Part shown: in pieces, positions 18,268 through 25,585 of the stretch | How positions within the stretch are numbered: the stretch's first letter is position 1 | Layout of the letters: every line of letters starts with the position of its first letter | Source: Clostridia bacterium | GTDB lineage: Bacteria > Bacillota > Clostridia > Oscillospirales > QAKW01 | Assembly (NCBI GenBank): GCA_017440465.1 | Contig: JAFSHF010000027.1 | Span: 1 to 40,412 of the forward strand | DNA length: 40,412 nt | Direction of reading: 5' to 3' | Program-made: the position numbers and the translations under genes | Notes under the pieces: model-generated | Told to the model about the DNA's origin: nothing | The model's input: only the letters and a program-made list of their open reading frames with translations | Database searches by the model: none

Positions 18268-18534
18268 CTAAAAGAGCTTTTTTATGTCGAATTGCTTGTC
18301 GAATAAAATGTATGCCAATGCCAAAAGCATCGGGATATCGGGGCGGTCCTTGCTCCGCAGCACCAAAAGGGCGATGCCGATCAGCAAAAGGTCCTCCCAG
18401 GGCAGATCCTGCGGCGCAGGGTGCGGCGGCGGGCAGGGGGGATCGGGCGGTTTGGGCTTGGGCGGGGGCGGTTTGGGCTTTTCCTGCTGGCGCGGGGGAT
18501 AAAGTTGACCGTCGGAACGGATCTGAACCTCCAT
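18268..18534 (-). CDS. Small proline-rich membrane protein, unknown function
   Basis: 88 residues. The middle (about 13-45) is almost only Pro and Lys (PKPPPPKPKPPDPPCPPP), followed by two short hydrophobic stretches (DLLLIGIALLVLRS and IPMLLALAYILF), so it is probably a membrane-associated protein with a Pro-rich linker. Its ATG abuts the TAA of the upstream small gene (TAAATG), with AAAGGAG in the end of that gene, so they are coupled. I do not recognise a named family. Last gene of a three-gene minus-strand operon; a sporulation link is possible only by analogy with similar small proteins of spore formers. Confidence 0.7.
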   Translation of the reverse strand: MEVQIRSDGQLYPPRQQEKPKPPPPKPKPPDPPCPPPHPAPQDLPWEDLLLIGIALLVLRSKDRPDIPMLLALAYILFDKQFDIKKLF

Positions 18535-18804
18535 TTAATCCATCTCCTTTCGGAAGATCTCCGCCAACCGCATCAACTGCAGCAGGCGGATGGCTTCATC
18601 CACCCGCTCGCGGCGGTCGGGGCGGAGATAGGGCTTGAGGGCGAGGAGCAGCGAGCACCGCTGATCGGGCTTTCCCTGCAAGCCGGAAACCGCCTTGCCC
18701 ACCTTCATCAGCAATGCAGGGTCCAATCCGCTCAGCGGTGAATTGTCGGAATGCTTTTGCGGAGCAAAGGCAGAGAGTACCTCTCCCATTTTATTGGAAT
18801 CCAA
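18535..18804 (-). CDS. Small helical protein, unknown function
   Basis: About 89 residues, middle gene of the three-gene operon. The C-terminal half, SLLLALKPYLRPDRRERVDE followed by AIRLLQLMRLAEIF, is an amphipathic helical motif I associate with uncharacterised short clostridial proteins. The start is uncertain: a TTG at 18804 gives the full frame, while the first ATG is at 18789; neither has a clear Shine-Dalgarno site. It overlaps no neighbour and ends directly against the ATG of the proline-rich gene. No function can be assigned. Confidence 0.65.
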   Translation of the reverse strand: MDSNKMGEVLSAFAPQKHSDNSPLSGLDPALLMKVGKAVSGLQGKPDQRCSLLLALKPYLRPDRRERVDEAIRLLQLMRLAEIFRKEMD

Positions 18805-18827
18805 TGTGGAAAGCAGCCCACCAAGGT

Positions 18828-19100
18828 CTACTGCAGCAGTTCCTTCAGTCGATTTTGTACCTGTGGGCTGTTGAGAAAATCCTGCGCGTCCTCCTTGCCG
18901 GCAAGGCCCTCCACCAAGGTGCTGAAATCGTCGCCTTTCAGATTGTTTTTAATCTTTTCCATCTGCTTTTTATCCCCCATAATGGATTGCACCTGTTTTT
19001 GCTGTTCGGGGGTGAGGGCGGCGGTCAGCTTTTCCAGCAGATCCCGCCGCTCTTTTTTATCCATCTTTTTCATTTGATCCAAAAAATCGTTCTGGCTCAT
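18828..19100 (-). CDS. Small charged helical protein, unknown function
   Basis: 90 residues from ATG 19100, which has AAAGGAG seven bases upstream; an in-frame upstream start lacks such a site. Very rich in Lys, Glu and Gln and probably all helical (FLDQMKKMDKKERRDLLEKL, then TPEQQKQVQSIMGDKKQMEK and SPQVQNRLKELLQ). First gene of the operon with the two small genes that follow. No named family recognised. Its promoter appears to overlap that of the divergent phosphodiesterase. Confidence 0.7.
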   Translation of the reverse strand: MSQNDFLDQMKKMDKKERRDLLEKLTAALTPEQQKQVQSIMGDKKQMEKIKNNLKGDDFSTLVEGLAGKEDAQDFLNSPQVQNRLKELLQ

Positions 19101-19157
19101 CGGAGTTCTCCTTTGCATAGAAATTTGGTGATTTTTATTTCTTTTCCTTTCATTTTA

Positions 19158-19187
19158 TGCTATAATCCAAATAATGAGAACAATCAA
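19158..19187. promoter_or_regulatory. Overlapping divergent promoters
   Basis: Plus strand: an extended -10 TGcTATAAT (19158-19166) for the phosphodiesterase. Minus strand: TTGATT (19182-19187), a 17-base spacer and TATAGC (19159-19164) for the small-protein operon. The two -10 boxes share the same TATA, so only one could be used at a time. Confidence 0.45.
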
Positions 19188-19198
19188 GGGGTGAAAAT

Positions 19199-19669
19199 GT
19201 GCTTCGATTGCTGGTATTTTCCGATTCCCACGGTGTACGCCAACCGATGAAAGACTTATACGATCGTTATATTAATGATGGCGTCATCCATTTAGGGGAC
19301 CATATTGCCGATGCCCGCTGGCTGCTGCAACGCACCAACGGCCATCCGGTCTATCAGGTGCTGGGCAACTGCGACCTTGGGGAGATGGGTTATGAACGGC
19401 AGGTGCTGGAGCTGGAGGGCGCAAAGATTTTAATGATGCACGGCCACCGCTATGGGGTCAAAAGCGGGTACACAACCGCCCTTGCCGCCGCCAAAGCGGA
19501 AGGCGCGCAGGCGGTGCTTTTCGGGCATACCCATATTCCTTTTATGGAGCGGCGGGACGGGATTTTGATGCTCAACCCCGGCGCGCTTCGCAACCCCAAC
19601 CGCGAATATGCCATCATCGAAATTGAGAACGGAACGGTGAAAGGAGTTTTACTGCAGGATGCTGAATAA
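19199..19669 (+). CDS. YfcE/MJ0936-family metallophosphodiesterase
   Basis: 156-residue calcineurin-like phosphoesterase. Metal ligands: D9 and H11 (SDSH), D34 (LGDH), N57 (GNCD), then the HGH and GHTHIPF motifs. The family hydrolyses phosphodiesters in the cytoplasm; the natural substrate is usually unknown. The start is GTG 19199, five bases after AGGGGTG; an ATG two bases earlier is out of frame. First gene of an operon whose next gene, mrnC, begins 11 bases before its stop. Confidence 0.85.
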   Translation: MLRLLVFSDSHGVRQPMKDLYDRYINDGVIHLGDHIADARWLLQRTNGHPVYQVLGNCDLGEMGYERQVLELEGAKILMMHGHRYGVKSGYTTALAAAKAEGAQAVLFGHTHIPFMERRDGILMLNPGALRNPNREYAIIEIENGTVKGVLLQDAE

Positions 19670-20048
19670 AGAAGAGATTGCAAGGCAATACAGCCCGCTG
19701 GCGCTGGCGTATTTAGGTGACGGTGTCTACGAACTGTTTGTCCGCGCCCATATTTTGCGGCAGGGGAATTGCCAGAACCGTAAACTGCACGAAAAGGCGA
19801 AGGATTTTGTCAGCTGCGCGGCGCAGGAGCGGTTTTTGAACCTGCTCTGGGAGGAATTGACCGAAGGCGAGCAGGAGATCGTCCGCCGCGGCAGAAATGC
19901 CAAGACCCATTCCAAGCCCCGCAATGCCGACTACGGTACTTACCACGCCGCCACCGGCTTTGAAGCCCTTTGGGGGTATTTATATTTGGCAGAGGAGCAG
20001 GAGCGGATGGAGCGGCTCTTTGCCCGTATTCTTGAGGAGCAGAAATGA
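19659..20048 (+). CDS. mrnC: Mini-ribonuclease III
   Basis: RNase III-like catalytic domain without the dsRNA-binding domain; matures 23S rRNA ends. 129 residues, the usual length. The catalytic block SPLALAYLGDGVYELFVR (D21, E25) and the second block RRGRNAKTHSKPRNADYGTY are both present. It overlaps the phosphodiesterase by 11 bases and ends in an ATGA overlap with rsmF, so the three genes are one operon. In other Firmicutes it often sits beside cysS; here the context is different. Confidence 0.93.
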   Translation: MLNKEEIARQYSPLALAYLGDGVYELFVRAHILRQGNCQNRKLHEKAKDFVSCAAQERFLNLLWEELTEGEQEIVRRGRNAKTHSKPRNADYGTYHAATGFEALWGYLYLAEEQERMERLFARILEEQK

Positions 20049-21322
20049 TCGATTATTTGAAAGAATGGGTGGATCTTTCCCCCTATATCGGCGGCCCCGC
20101 CTATGAAGGGGTGCGTTATAATCCCAAAAAGATCCAAAGAGACGATTTTTTGGAAGTGGCACCTTTTAAGATGGCACCGTCTCCCTTTTATGCCGACGGT
20201 TTCTATCTGCAAGGGGAGGGGGACGGAACCCACCCTTATCATTGCGCGGGGATGTATTATTTTCAGGAGCCCAGCGCGATGAGCGCGGTGACCGCCCTGC
20301 AGTTGCAGGGGGATGAGCGGGTGCTGGACCTTTGCGCCGCGCCCGGCTCCAAAGCGACGGCTATCGCATCAAGGCTGAAAAGCGGCGTATTGGTCGCCAA
20401 TGAGATCCAACCCGCCCGCGCCAAGATTTTGGTGGAAAATATGGAGCGGATGGGTGTTTCCCGCGCCGTCATCACCAATAATGATTCGGCGGCGATCGCC
20501 AAAGCCTTGCCGGACTATTTTGATAAAGTGTTGGTGGACAGCCCCTGCTCGGGGGAGGGAATGTTCCGTAAGTATCCCCGCATTTTGGAGGAATGGAGCG
20601 AAGATCTGGTGTGGCTTTGCACCGAGCGTAGCCGCGAGGTGCTGGAAAATGCCGCCAAGACTCTGCGGGCAGGCGGGCGGCTGGTCTACTCCACCTGCAC
20701 CTTCAATTTGGAAGAAAATGAAAAGACCGTCCTTTGGTTTTTGGACCGCCATCCCGATTTTGAGGTGGTGGAGAGCGGATTGCAAGGGGGCAGAAGCGGC
20801 TTTTTAGGTCTGGACCTTGCCAAACGCATTTTCCCTGCCGATGGGGGCGAGGGGCATTTTGTCTGCGCGATGGTGCGCAAAGGGGAAGCACCCCGCCGCG
20901 AGGCACCGCTCTTTAAAAAAGAAAAGCACCCCGAGGTGCAAAGAGCCTTTGCCGACCTGCTGAAAAAGCCGCCCCAAGGGGAGTGGATCTGCCGCGGGAA
21001 CTATTATTATCTGATTGATGAAGATCTGCCCTGCCCTGCGGGCCTAAGGATCCTAAGGGCAGGTATGCAGGCGTTGGAGCTGAAGGGCAAGCAGTGGAAA
21101 CCGATGCACCACGCGGCGATGTGCCTGCCCAAAGACGCCTTTCGCTATGGGCAAGAACTCTCGGTGGAGCAGGCACGCAGATATCTTCACGGCGAGACCG
21201 TTCCCTGCGCCGCCCAAGGCTATGGGGTGGTCTGCGTTGAGGGTGTTCCGCTGGGCTGGATCAAAAGCTCGGGCGGCATCGGCAAAAATCATTATCCCAA
21301 GGGATTAAGAACATTAAGGTAA
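20045..21322 (+). CDS. 16S rRNA m5C methyltransferase, RsmF/NOL1-NOP2-Sun family
   Basis: 425-residue SAM-dependent RNA cytosine-C5 methyltransferase. SAM motif I VLDLCAAPGSKATAIAS, the PCSGEGMFRK motif with C168, and the catalytic STCTFNLEENE motif with C218 are all present. The C-terminal ~125 residues resemble the RsmF accessory domain (MHHAAMCLPKDAF, then GVPLGWIKSSGGIGKNHYPK). The likely target is 16S rRNA as for RsmF/YebU; the exact position cannot be read from the sequence. GAGGAG precedes ATG 20045, which overlaps the mrnC stop. Confidence 0.88.
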   Translation: MIDYLKEWVDLSPYIGGPAYEGVRYNPKKIQRDDFLEVAPFKMAPSPFYADGFYLQGEGDGTHPYHCAGMYYFQEPSAMSAVTALQLQGDERVLDLCAAPGSKATAIASRLKSGVLVANEIQPARAKILVENMERMGVSRAVITNNDSAAIAKALPDYFDKVLVDSPCSGEGMFRKYPRILEEWSEDLVWLCTERSREVLENAAKTLRAGGRLVYSTCTFNLEENEKTVLWFLDRHPDFEVVESGLQGGRSGFLGLDLAKRIFPADGGEGHFVCAMVRKGEAPRREAPLFKKEKHPEVQRAFADLLKKPPQGEWICRGNYYYLIDEDLPCPAGLRILRAGMQALELKGKQWKPMHHAAMCLPKDAFRYGQELSVEQARRYLHGETVPCAAQGYGVVCVEGVPLGWIKSSGGIGKNHYPKGLRTLR

Positions 21323-21368
21323 AAAACAGAACCCCCGCTCTGCCTATGCAGAACGGGGGTTCTTGTTA
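21321..21368. terminator. Bidirectional terminator between rsmF and pantothenate kinase
   Basis: AGAACCCCCG / CGGGGGTTCT stem with inner TCTGC/GCAGA pairs. Minus strand has a T6 tract; plus strand has a weaker T-rich tail. Confidence 0.8.
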
Positions 21369-21374
21369 TTATAT

Positions 21375-22187
21375 TTATTTTTGCAGGGCGGCGGCGCCTA
21401 AGGCGGTGGCAAAGGTGGCATCCTTGGGGATCTCAAAGGGGATGCCGTGCAACGCCGAGACACCGTCGAAGACTTCCCTTGCATAGGGGATGGCGGTGAC
21501 CGAACCGGTCACAATCACCTTTTTAAAGCCGCGGGCTTTGGCGGTGAATGCCGCCATGACACCGGCGGTCTGGAAGATGGTATTGATCAGCCCTAAAGCC
21601 AGATCCCCCTTGGTGGCGGTGCTTTGGATGCGGCCGAAATTGGAGGCGGTGACGTTTTTGGGCAGGGTGGAGATCTCTTCGTTGCTGATATCCTGCACCG
21701 AAAGGTCCACATGGGAAAGATCTCCCTGCTCTGCCAGCGCAAGGATGGCTTCAAAATCGCTTTCGCCCACCAGCTTAGAGGCCAGCCCGATCAGCGTTCC
21801 GCCGCCGACACCGCTGCCGCCGATGTGCTCGATCTGATCACCCTTGGCGTAGACAAAGGCGGTACCGGTCCCCATACTGACCACCAACGCTTCCGTCTCT
21901 TCAGCGAGTAATAAGCCGCCTTTGCCGATGGCGGCAAATTCGTTGACCTTCACCGTGGGGATCCCGTAGATATCTTCATCGATCAGCGATGCGCCTACGC
22001 CGGTCAGGACGATCTTTTCCACCTGAGAAAGGGAGAGGTTATGTTGATGCAAAAGATTGCCGATGGCACCGTAAAGCGAGGTCAGCTGATCGCCTGCCCG
22101 CACCTGCAGCATCCCCACCACCCCTTGATCGAAAGCAACGATCTTGGTGGTGGATCCGCCCACATCGACTCCTAATATAATAGACAT
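21375..22187 (-). CDS. coaW: Type II pantothenate kinase
   Basis: Phosphorylates pantothenate, the first step of coenzyme A synthesis. 270 residues of the ASKHA fold: the phosphate loop DVGGSTTK is at 8-15, KVNEF with E83 is the likely catalytic acid, and SMGTGTAFVYAKG and HIGGSGVGGGTLIGL match the S. aureus CoaW type. The start is ATG 22187, with AAAGGTG upstream; a GTG four codons earlier sits too close to the SD. It is single-gene, with a consensus promoter overlapping the tail of the uraA terminator. Confidence 0.9.
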   Translation of the reverse strand: MSIILGVDVGGSTTKIVAFDQGVVGMLQVRAGDQLTSLYGAIGNLLHQHNLSLSQVEKIVLTGVGASLIDEDIYGIPTVKVNEFAAIGKGGLLLAEETEALVVSMGTGTAFVYAKGDQIEHIGGSGVGGGTLIGLASKLVGESDFEAILALAEQGDLSHVDLSVQDISNEEISTLPKNVTASNFGRIQSTATKGDLALGLINTIFQTAGVMAAFTAKARGFKKVIVTGSVTAIPYAREVFDGVSALHGIPFEIPKDATFATALGAAALQK

Positions 22188-22222
22188 AGTTAAAATCACA
22201 CCTTTAAGGTTTATTTTCCTTT

Positions 22223-22251
22223 ATTATAAGCAGATTGGGTGAAATTGTCAA
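22223..22251 (-). promoter_or_regulatory. Consensus promoter of the pantothenate kinase gene
   Basis: Minus strand TTGACA (22246-22251), a 17-base spacer and TATAAT (22223-22228): a perfect sigma-A consensus, placed in the T-rich tail of the upstream terminator. Confidence 0.85.
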
Positions 22252-22252
22252 A

Positions 22253-22286
22253 TAAAAAAGCAGCGTTCAAGCGAACGCTGCTTTTT
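22253..22286 (-). terminator. Terminator of the pyrR-uraA operon
   Basis: GCAGCGTTC / GAACGCTGC stem (22260-22281), T-rich on both sides; on the minus strand it is followed by TTTTTTATT. Confidence 0.88.
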
Positions 22287-22302
22287 AACGGATAATGTTG
22301 AA

Positions 22303-23586
22303 TTATTCGTCTGCTTTCTTGCCTAAGATCAAGTTGACGATGATACCCAGGATCAAGGCGCAGGCGATGGAGGTCAAAGTAACCTTACCGAAGGTCAAGG
22401 TCAGACCGCCGATACCGCAGATCAGGATGGTGGAGACTACGAACAGGTTCTTATTCTGCTCCAGATCCACCTTCTGGACCATCTTCAAGCCGGAAACGGC
22501 GATGAAGCCGTAAAGAGCCACGCAAACGCCGCCCATGACGCAGGAAGGAATGGTGTTGACAAAGGCAACGAAGGGGGAGAGGAAGGAAATCAGAATGGCC
22601 AAAACTGCGGTGGTAAAGATGGTGCTGACGGAAGCGTTACCGCTGATAGCGACGCAAGCGACCGACTCACCGTAGGTGGTGTTGGGGCAGCCGCCGAAGA
22701 AGGCACCTGCCATGGAGCCGACACCGTCGCCCAGCAGGGTGCGATGCAGGCCGGGATCTTCCAGCAGATCCTTTTCGATGATGGAAGAGATGTTCTTATG
22801 GTCGGCAATATGCTCGGCAAAGACAACGAAAGCAACAGGGATATAAGCAACAGCGATGGTTGCCACATAAGAAGCGTTGATCTCGCCAATGCCCTTAATA
22901 GCAGTAAGGAAGGTGAAATCGGGGAACTGAACAAAGGTATTGAGGGTGATGCCGCCATCCACCAAAGCAGCCAGCGCGGAATAGTCGATGACCTTCAGGG
23001 CATCGATGCCTGCAAGATTACCGATGACGGTGAAGATGGAACCGACCGCATAACCGGCGAGAATACCGATGATGAAGGGGATCATCTTCGCCATCTTCTT
23101 GCCGAAGGTGGAAGCAATAATGGTGACAAACAGGGTAACCAGACCGCAAAGGACCGCGATCAGAGTATGACCGCCGGCGGGGGCTTTCTGCAGATCGCCG
23201 ATGGCGTTGCCTGCCAAAGAAAGACCGATGATGGCAACGGTGGGTCCGATAACGGCGGCGGGCATCAACTTATTGATCCAGTTGACGCCGGCGAACTTGA
23301 CGATCACAGCGATGACCACATAGACCAGACCGGCAAAGATCGCGCCAAGGATCATACCGACAAAGCCCAGGCTCATGGAAACGCCGCCTGCGAAAGCGGC
23401 ACACATCGAACCGATGAAGGCGAAGGAACTGCCCAGGAAAACAGGGCTGCGGAACTTGGTGAACAGCAGGTAAACAAAGGTACCGATACCGGCGCCGAAG
23501 AGGGCGGCGGCAGGGCTCATATTTGAGCCGGTGGAGCTATTGATGATGACAGGTACTACCAAGGTAGCCGCCATGATCGCCAGCAA
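22303..23586 (-). CDS. uraA: Uracil permease; 5' end interrupted by an in-frame stop
   Basis: Nucleobase:cation symporter-2 (UraA/PyrP) carrying uracil into the cell for salvage by Upp. The open frame has 427 codons and many membrane helices; motifs such as SPVFLGSSFAFIGSM, LLGDGVGSMAGAFFGGCPNT and TYGESVACVAISG are typical. The usual N-terminus (MKLV...EKPxFGxxIVFAxQQ) is still encoded upstream in the same frame from ATG 23655, after a perfect GGAGG. Codon 6 of that frame is TAA, so the frame given here begins at the non-standard TTG 23586, which has no ribosome binding site. The gene is therefore either recently inactivated, rescued by reinitiation, or affected by a sequence error. Second gene of an operon with pyrR. 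Confidence 0.8.
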   Translation of the reverse strand: MLAIMAATLVVPVIINSSTGSNMSPAAALFGAGIGTFVYLLFTKFRSPVFLGSSFAFIGSMCAAFAGGVSMSLGFVGMILGAIFAGLVYVVIAVIVKFAGVNWINKLMPAAVIGPTVAIIGLSLAGNAIGDLQKAPAGGHTLIAVLCGLVTLFVTIIASTFGKKMAKMIPFIIGILAGYAVGSIFTVIGNLAGIDALKVIDYSALAALVDGGITLNTFVQFPDFTFLTAIKGIGEINASYVATIAVAYIPVAFVVFAEHIADHKNISSIIEKDLLEDPGLHRTLLGDGVGSMAGAFFGGCPNTTYGESVACVAISGNASVSTIFTTAVLAILISFLSPFVAFVNTIPSCVMGGVCVALYGFIAVSGLKMVQKVDLEQNKNLFVVSTILICGIGGLTLTFGKVTLTSIACALILGIIVNLILGKKADE

Positions 23587-23637
23587 CTGTTGGATGGCGA
23601 AAACGATGTTTGCGCCAAACGAGGGTTTCTCGTGGGG

Positions 23638-23655
23638 TTAAAAAACGAGTTTCAT
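23638..23655 (-). other. Native uraA start with premature TAA at codon 6
   Basis: ATG at 23653-23655 follows GGAGG by seven bases and encodes Met-Lys-Leu-Val-Phe then TAA (23638-23640). The same frame continues Pro-His-Glu-Lys-Pro-Ser-Phe-Gly, as family members do. Confidence 0.85.
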
Positions 23656-23673
23656 AGTTTTTCCTCCATATTT

Positions 23674-24204
23674 TTAATTTTCATATAATTCCACATTTAC
23701 GTTTTCATCGTAAGGTGGGATATGAACTTTGATCAGTTCGCTGCGGGCGGTGGGGACGTTTTTGCCGATATAATCCCCGCGGATCGGCAATTCCCGATGG
23801 CCGCGGTCGATCAGTACCGCCAGCTGGATGCGGGAGGGCCTGCCCATGGCGAGCACCGCCTCCAAGGCGGCGCGGGCGGTGCGGCCGGTATAGATGACAT
23901 CATCGACCAGCACCACCGTTTTTCCTTCCACCGAATAATTCGGAAGGCAGGGAGTGTGGGGCTTGACTTCAATATCGTCGCGAAAATAGGTGATGTCCAC
24001 CGTCCCTAAATGGACCTTGAGATCGGAAAAGGCCTCAATATTGGCGGCGATCAATGCCGCCAGCGGCGCGCCGCGGCGTTCCACCCCCAAAAGGCAGAGC
24101 TCCTGCTCTTTGCCGTTACGCTCGATAATTTCGTGCGCTATTCTTGCCAGCGCACGGCGCACATCGGCTTCTTCCATAATGCGGGAACGGAATTTTTCGG
24201 GCAT
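23674..24204 (-). CDS. pyrR: PyrR, pyr mRNA-binding attenuation protein / uracil phosphoribosyltransferase
   Basis: PyrR senses UMP/UTP and binds a hairpin in pyr leader RNA so that a terminator forms; it also has weak UPRTase activity. 176 residues from ATG 24204. The PRPP loop VVLVDDVIYTGRTARAALEA has D101-D102, and the N-terminal block MEEADVRRALARIAHEIIER fits PyrR. A longer in-frame reading upstream would run through the leader terminator, so ATG 24204 (with GAGGAG upstream) is preferred. uraA follows 18 bases later. The leader at 24227-24315 folds as a PyrR-type attenuator, suggesting self-regulation. Confidence 0.92.
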   Translation of the reverse strand: MPEKFRSRIMEEADVRRALARIAHEIIERNGKEQELCLLGVERRGAPLAALIAANIEAFSDLKVHLGTVDITYFRDDIEVKPHTPCLPNYSVEGKTVVLVDDVIYTGRTARAALEAVLAMGRPSRIQLAVLIDRGHRELPIRGDYIGKNVPTARSELIKVHIPPYDENVNVELYEN

Positions 24205-24226
24205 GGGGAACTCTCTCCTCTTGGCA

Positions 24227-24315
24227 TAAAAATAGGTCCTGCGCGTCAGTTTCGGCAAGACCTTTCAGATGTTTGCTATGGGGTTCTTGCCGATGTCTCG
24301 CATCGGATTAAAGAA
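24227..24315 (-). promoter_or_regulatory. PyrR-type transcription attenuator in the pyrR leader
   Basis: In transcript order on the minus strand. (1) Hairpin 24315-24284: lower stem TTCTT/AAGAA, a side bulge, upper stem CCGATG/CATCGG with loop CGAGA, resembling the PyrR-binding anti-antiterminator. (2) Terminator 24263-24234: AGGTCTTGC/GCAGGACCT, then ATTTTT. (3) The two exclude each other: TCGGCAAGA (24285-24293) is perfectly complementary to TCTTGCCGA (24252-24260), forming an antiterminator. The loop differs by one base from my recollection of the CNGNGA consensus, so the assignment is by structure and context. Confidence 0.75.
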
Positions 24316-24318
24316 CTT

Positions 24319-24754
24319 AAGGTGGCAAGAGTCATCCGAACCTGCCTCAAAGCGGCATATTTCGGTGCTTTTTCCTTATTTTTATTTGATCGGCGGCAGC
24401 CGATCTGCATAAAAGATAGAGCAAAAATCCCTCGAAATCTCCTCGCTTTGAGGTCGAAGATTTTAAAAAGAGCGGATTTGACCTCTTTTGTGGCGGTTGT
24501 TCAACCGCCAAGCCGCAATATGCGGCAGCAATACGCGTTGCGTATTGCACAAACGGTGAAATTTAAACGAAGAAGAACTCTTTGAGTTCTTTTGCGGCGC
24601 AAAGCACCGCAGCGGCAGAGCCGCCTTCGTTTTCATTTTTGGTCAATCAAGGCATAAAACGCAGCTAATGCTTTCTGCATTGGCGAGTATTTTAACGAAG
24701 AGTGAGCAAGAATCCGCCTTTTTAAAACAAGGTTTGGATGACTCTTGCCACCTT
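24319..24754. mobile_element. 436-base MITE-like or structured-leader element with 26-base inverted ends
   Basis: The left end AAGGTGGCAAGAGTCATCC (24319-24337) is the exact complement of the right end (24736-24754); after one mismatch five more pairs follow. Inside are many hairpins: GATCGGC/GCCGATC (24388), CCTC/GAGG (24441), TGGCGGTTG/CAACCGCCA (24491), GCCGCA/TGCGGC (24512), CAATACGC/GCGTATTG (24529), AAGAACTC/GAGTTCTT (24573), GCGGC/GCCGC (24612), and an outer AAACGAAG/CTTCGTTT pair. No credible gene. No clear target duplication was found. It lies between the pyrR promoter and the pyrR attenuator. Confidence 0.75.
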
Positions 24755-24768
24755 TTACACTATTTAAA

Positions 24769-24797
24769 AGTATATCCGATTTGAAAGGGTTTGTAAA
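24769..24797 (-). promoter_or_regulatory. Promoter of the pyrR-uraA operon
   Basis: Minus strand TTTACA (24792-24797), a 17-base spacer, TATACT (24769-24774). The expected start near 24762 is only about 8 bases from the inverted-repeat element, which would thus be transcribed. The -35 overlaps a GGGTTTGTAAACCC palindrome (24787-24800) that is followed on the plus strand by a T-run. Confidence 0.7.
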
Positions 24798-24831
24798 CCC
24801 CTTTTTTGACATTTTTTGCAGGAATTATCCC

Positions 24832-24860
24832 TTGACAAAAAAGCGTAGGAATGATACGAT
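24832..24860 (+). promoter_or_regulatory. Promoter of upp
   Basis: TTGACA (24832-24837), a 17-base spacer, and TACGAT (24855-24860) preceded by an extended TGA. Divergent from the pyrR promoter, with the -35 boxes 34 bases apart. Confidence 0.75.
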
Positions 24861-24897
24861 AAGATTAATAAAATATAAAAAAAGAAGGTATAAAATT

Positions 24898-25527
24898 ATG
24901 GCCAACGTTGTCGTTTTTGATCATCCTTTGATCCAGCATAAAATCTCCATTTTGCGGGATGTTTCCACCAGCAGTAATCAATTCCGCGCCTTGGTGGAGG
25001 AGATCACCATGCTGATGTGTTATGAATCGATGCGGGATCTTCCGTTGGAAGAGGTGGAGATCACCACCCCGATGGCCAAGACCAAGACCAATGTCATCGC
25101 CGGTGTCAAATTGGCGGTCATTCCCATCCTGCGTGCCGGTCTGGGGATGGTCAATGGTGTGTTGAATTTAGTCCCTTCCGCCCGCGTCGGCCATATCGGG
25201 ATGTATCGCGACGAAGAGACTTTAGAGCCCCATCCTTATTATTGTAAGCTGCCCGCCAATATCGGCAAACGCTTGGCGATCGTCGTCGATCCCATGCTCG
25301 CCACCGGCGGTTCTGCTATCGACGCCATCAACCAGATCAAGCAGTTGGGCGGCAAGAAGATCAAGTTTATGTGCCTGATCGCCGCGCCCGAAGGGGTCAA
25401 GGCATTGACTGAGGCGCATCCCGATGTGGATATCTATTGCGCCCATGTGGATGAATGCTTGAACGAGAACGGCTATATCATCCCCGGTCTGGGCGATGCC
25501 GGCGACCGCATTTTTGGCACTAAGTAA
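24898..25527 (+). CDS. upp: Uracil phosphoribosyltransferase
   Basis: Salvage enzyme converting uracil and PRPP to UMP. 209 residues, normal length. The PRPP motif is DPMLATGGS (131-139); [12 protein letters not shown] and the C-terminal [18 protein letters not shown] are typical. The start is ATG 24898, nine bases after GAAGG. An in-frame extension upstream runs through the promoter and is not coding. It works with UraA (uptake) and Prs (PRPP). Divergent from pyrR-uraA. Confidence 0.96.
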   Translation: MANVVVFDHPLIQHKISILRDVSTSSNQFRALVEEITMLMCYESMRDLPLEEVEITTPMAKTKTNVIAGVKLAVIPILRAGLGMVNGVLNLVPSARVGHIGMYRDEETLEPHPYYCKLPANIGKRLAIVVDPMLATGGSAIDAINQIKQLGGKKIKFMCLIAAPEGVKALTEAHPDVDIYCAHVDECLNENGYIIPGLGDAGDRIFGTK

Positions 25528-25544
25528 TTAGGTTGAATAAAAAT

Positions 25545-25585
25545 AATCCTCCGTGTCGATGATGAAGGCACGGAGGATTTTTATT
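25545..25585 (+). terminator. upp terminator that also holds the spoIIR ribosome binding site
   Basis: AATCCTCCGTG (25545-25555) pairs perfectly with CACGGAGGATT (25569-25579), followed by TTTTTATT. The GGAGG in the right arm (25572-25576) is nine bases before the spoIIR ATG. Confidence 0.8.

Noticed and set aside
24319..24754. Insertion sequence with a transposase
   Set aside because: No open frame of transposase length or motif; the element is hairpins only, so at most non-autonomous.
24787..24807. GGGTTTGTAAACCC plus T-run as a plus-strand terminator
   Set aside because: No plus-strand gene precedes it, and it overlaps the -35 box of the leftward pyrR promoter; an operator-like or fortuitous palindrome is as likely.
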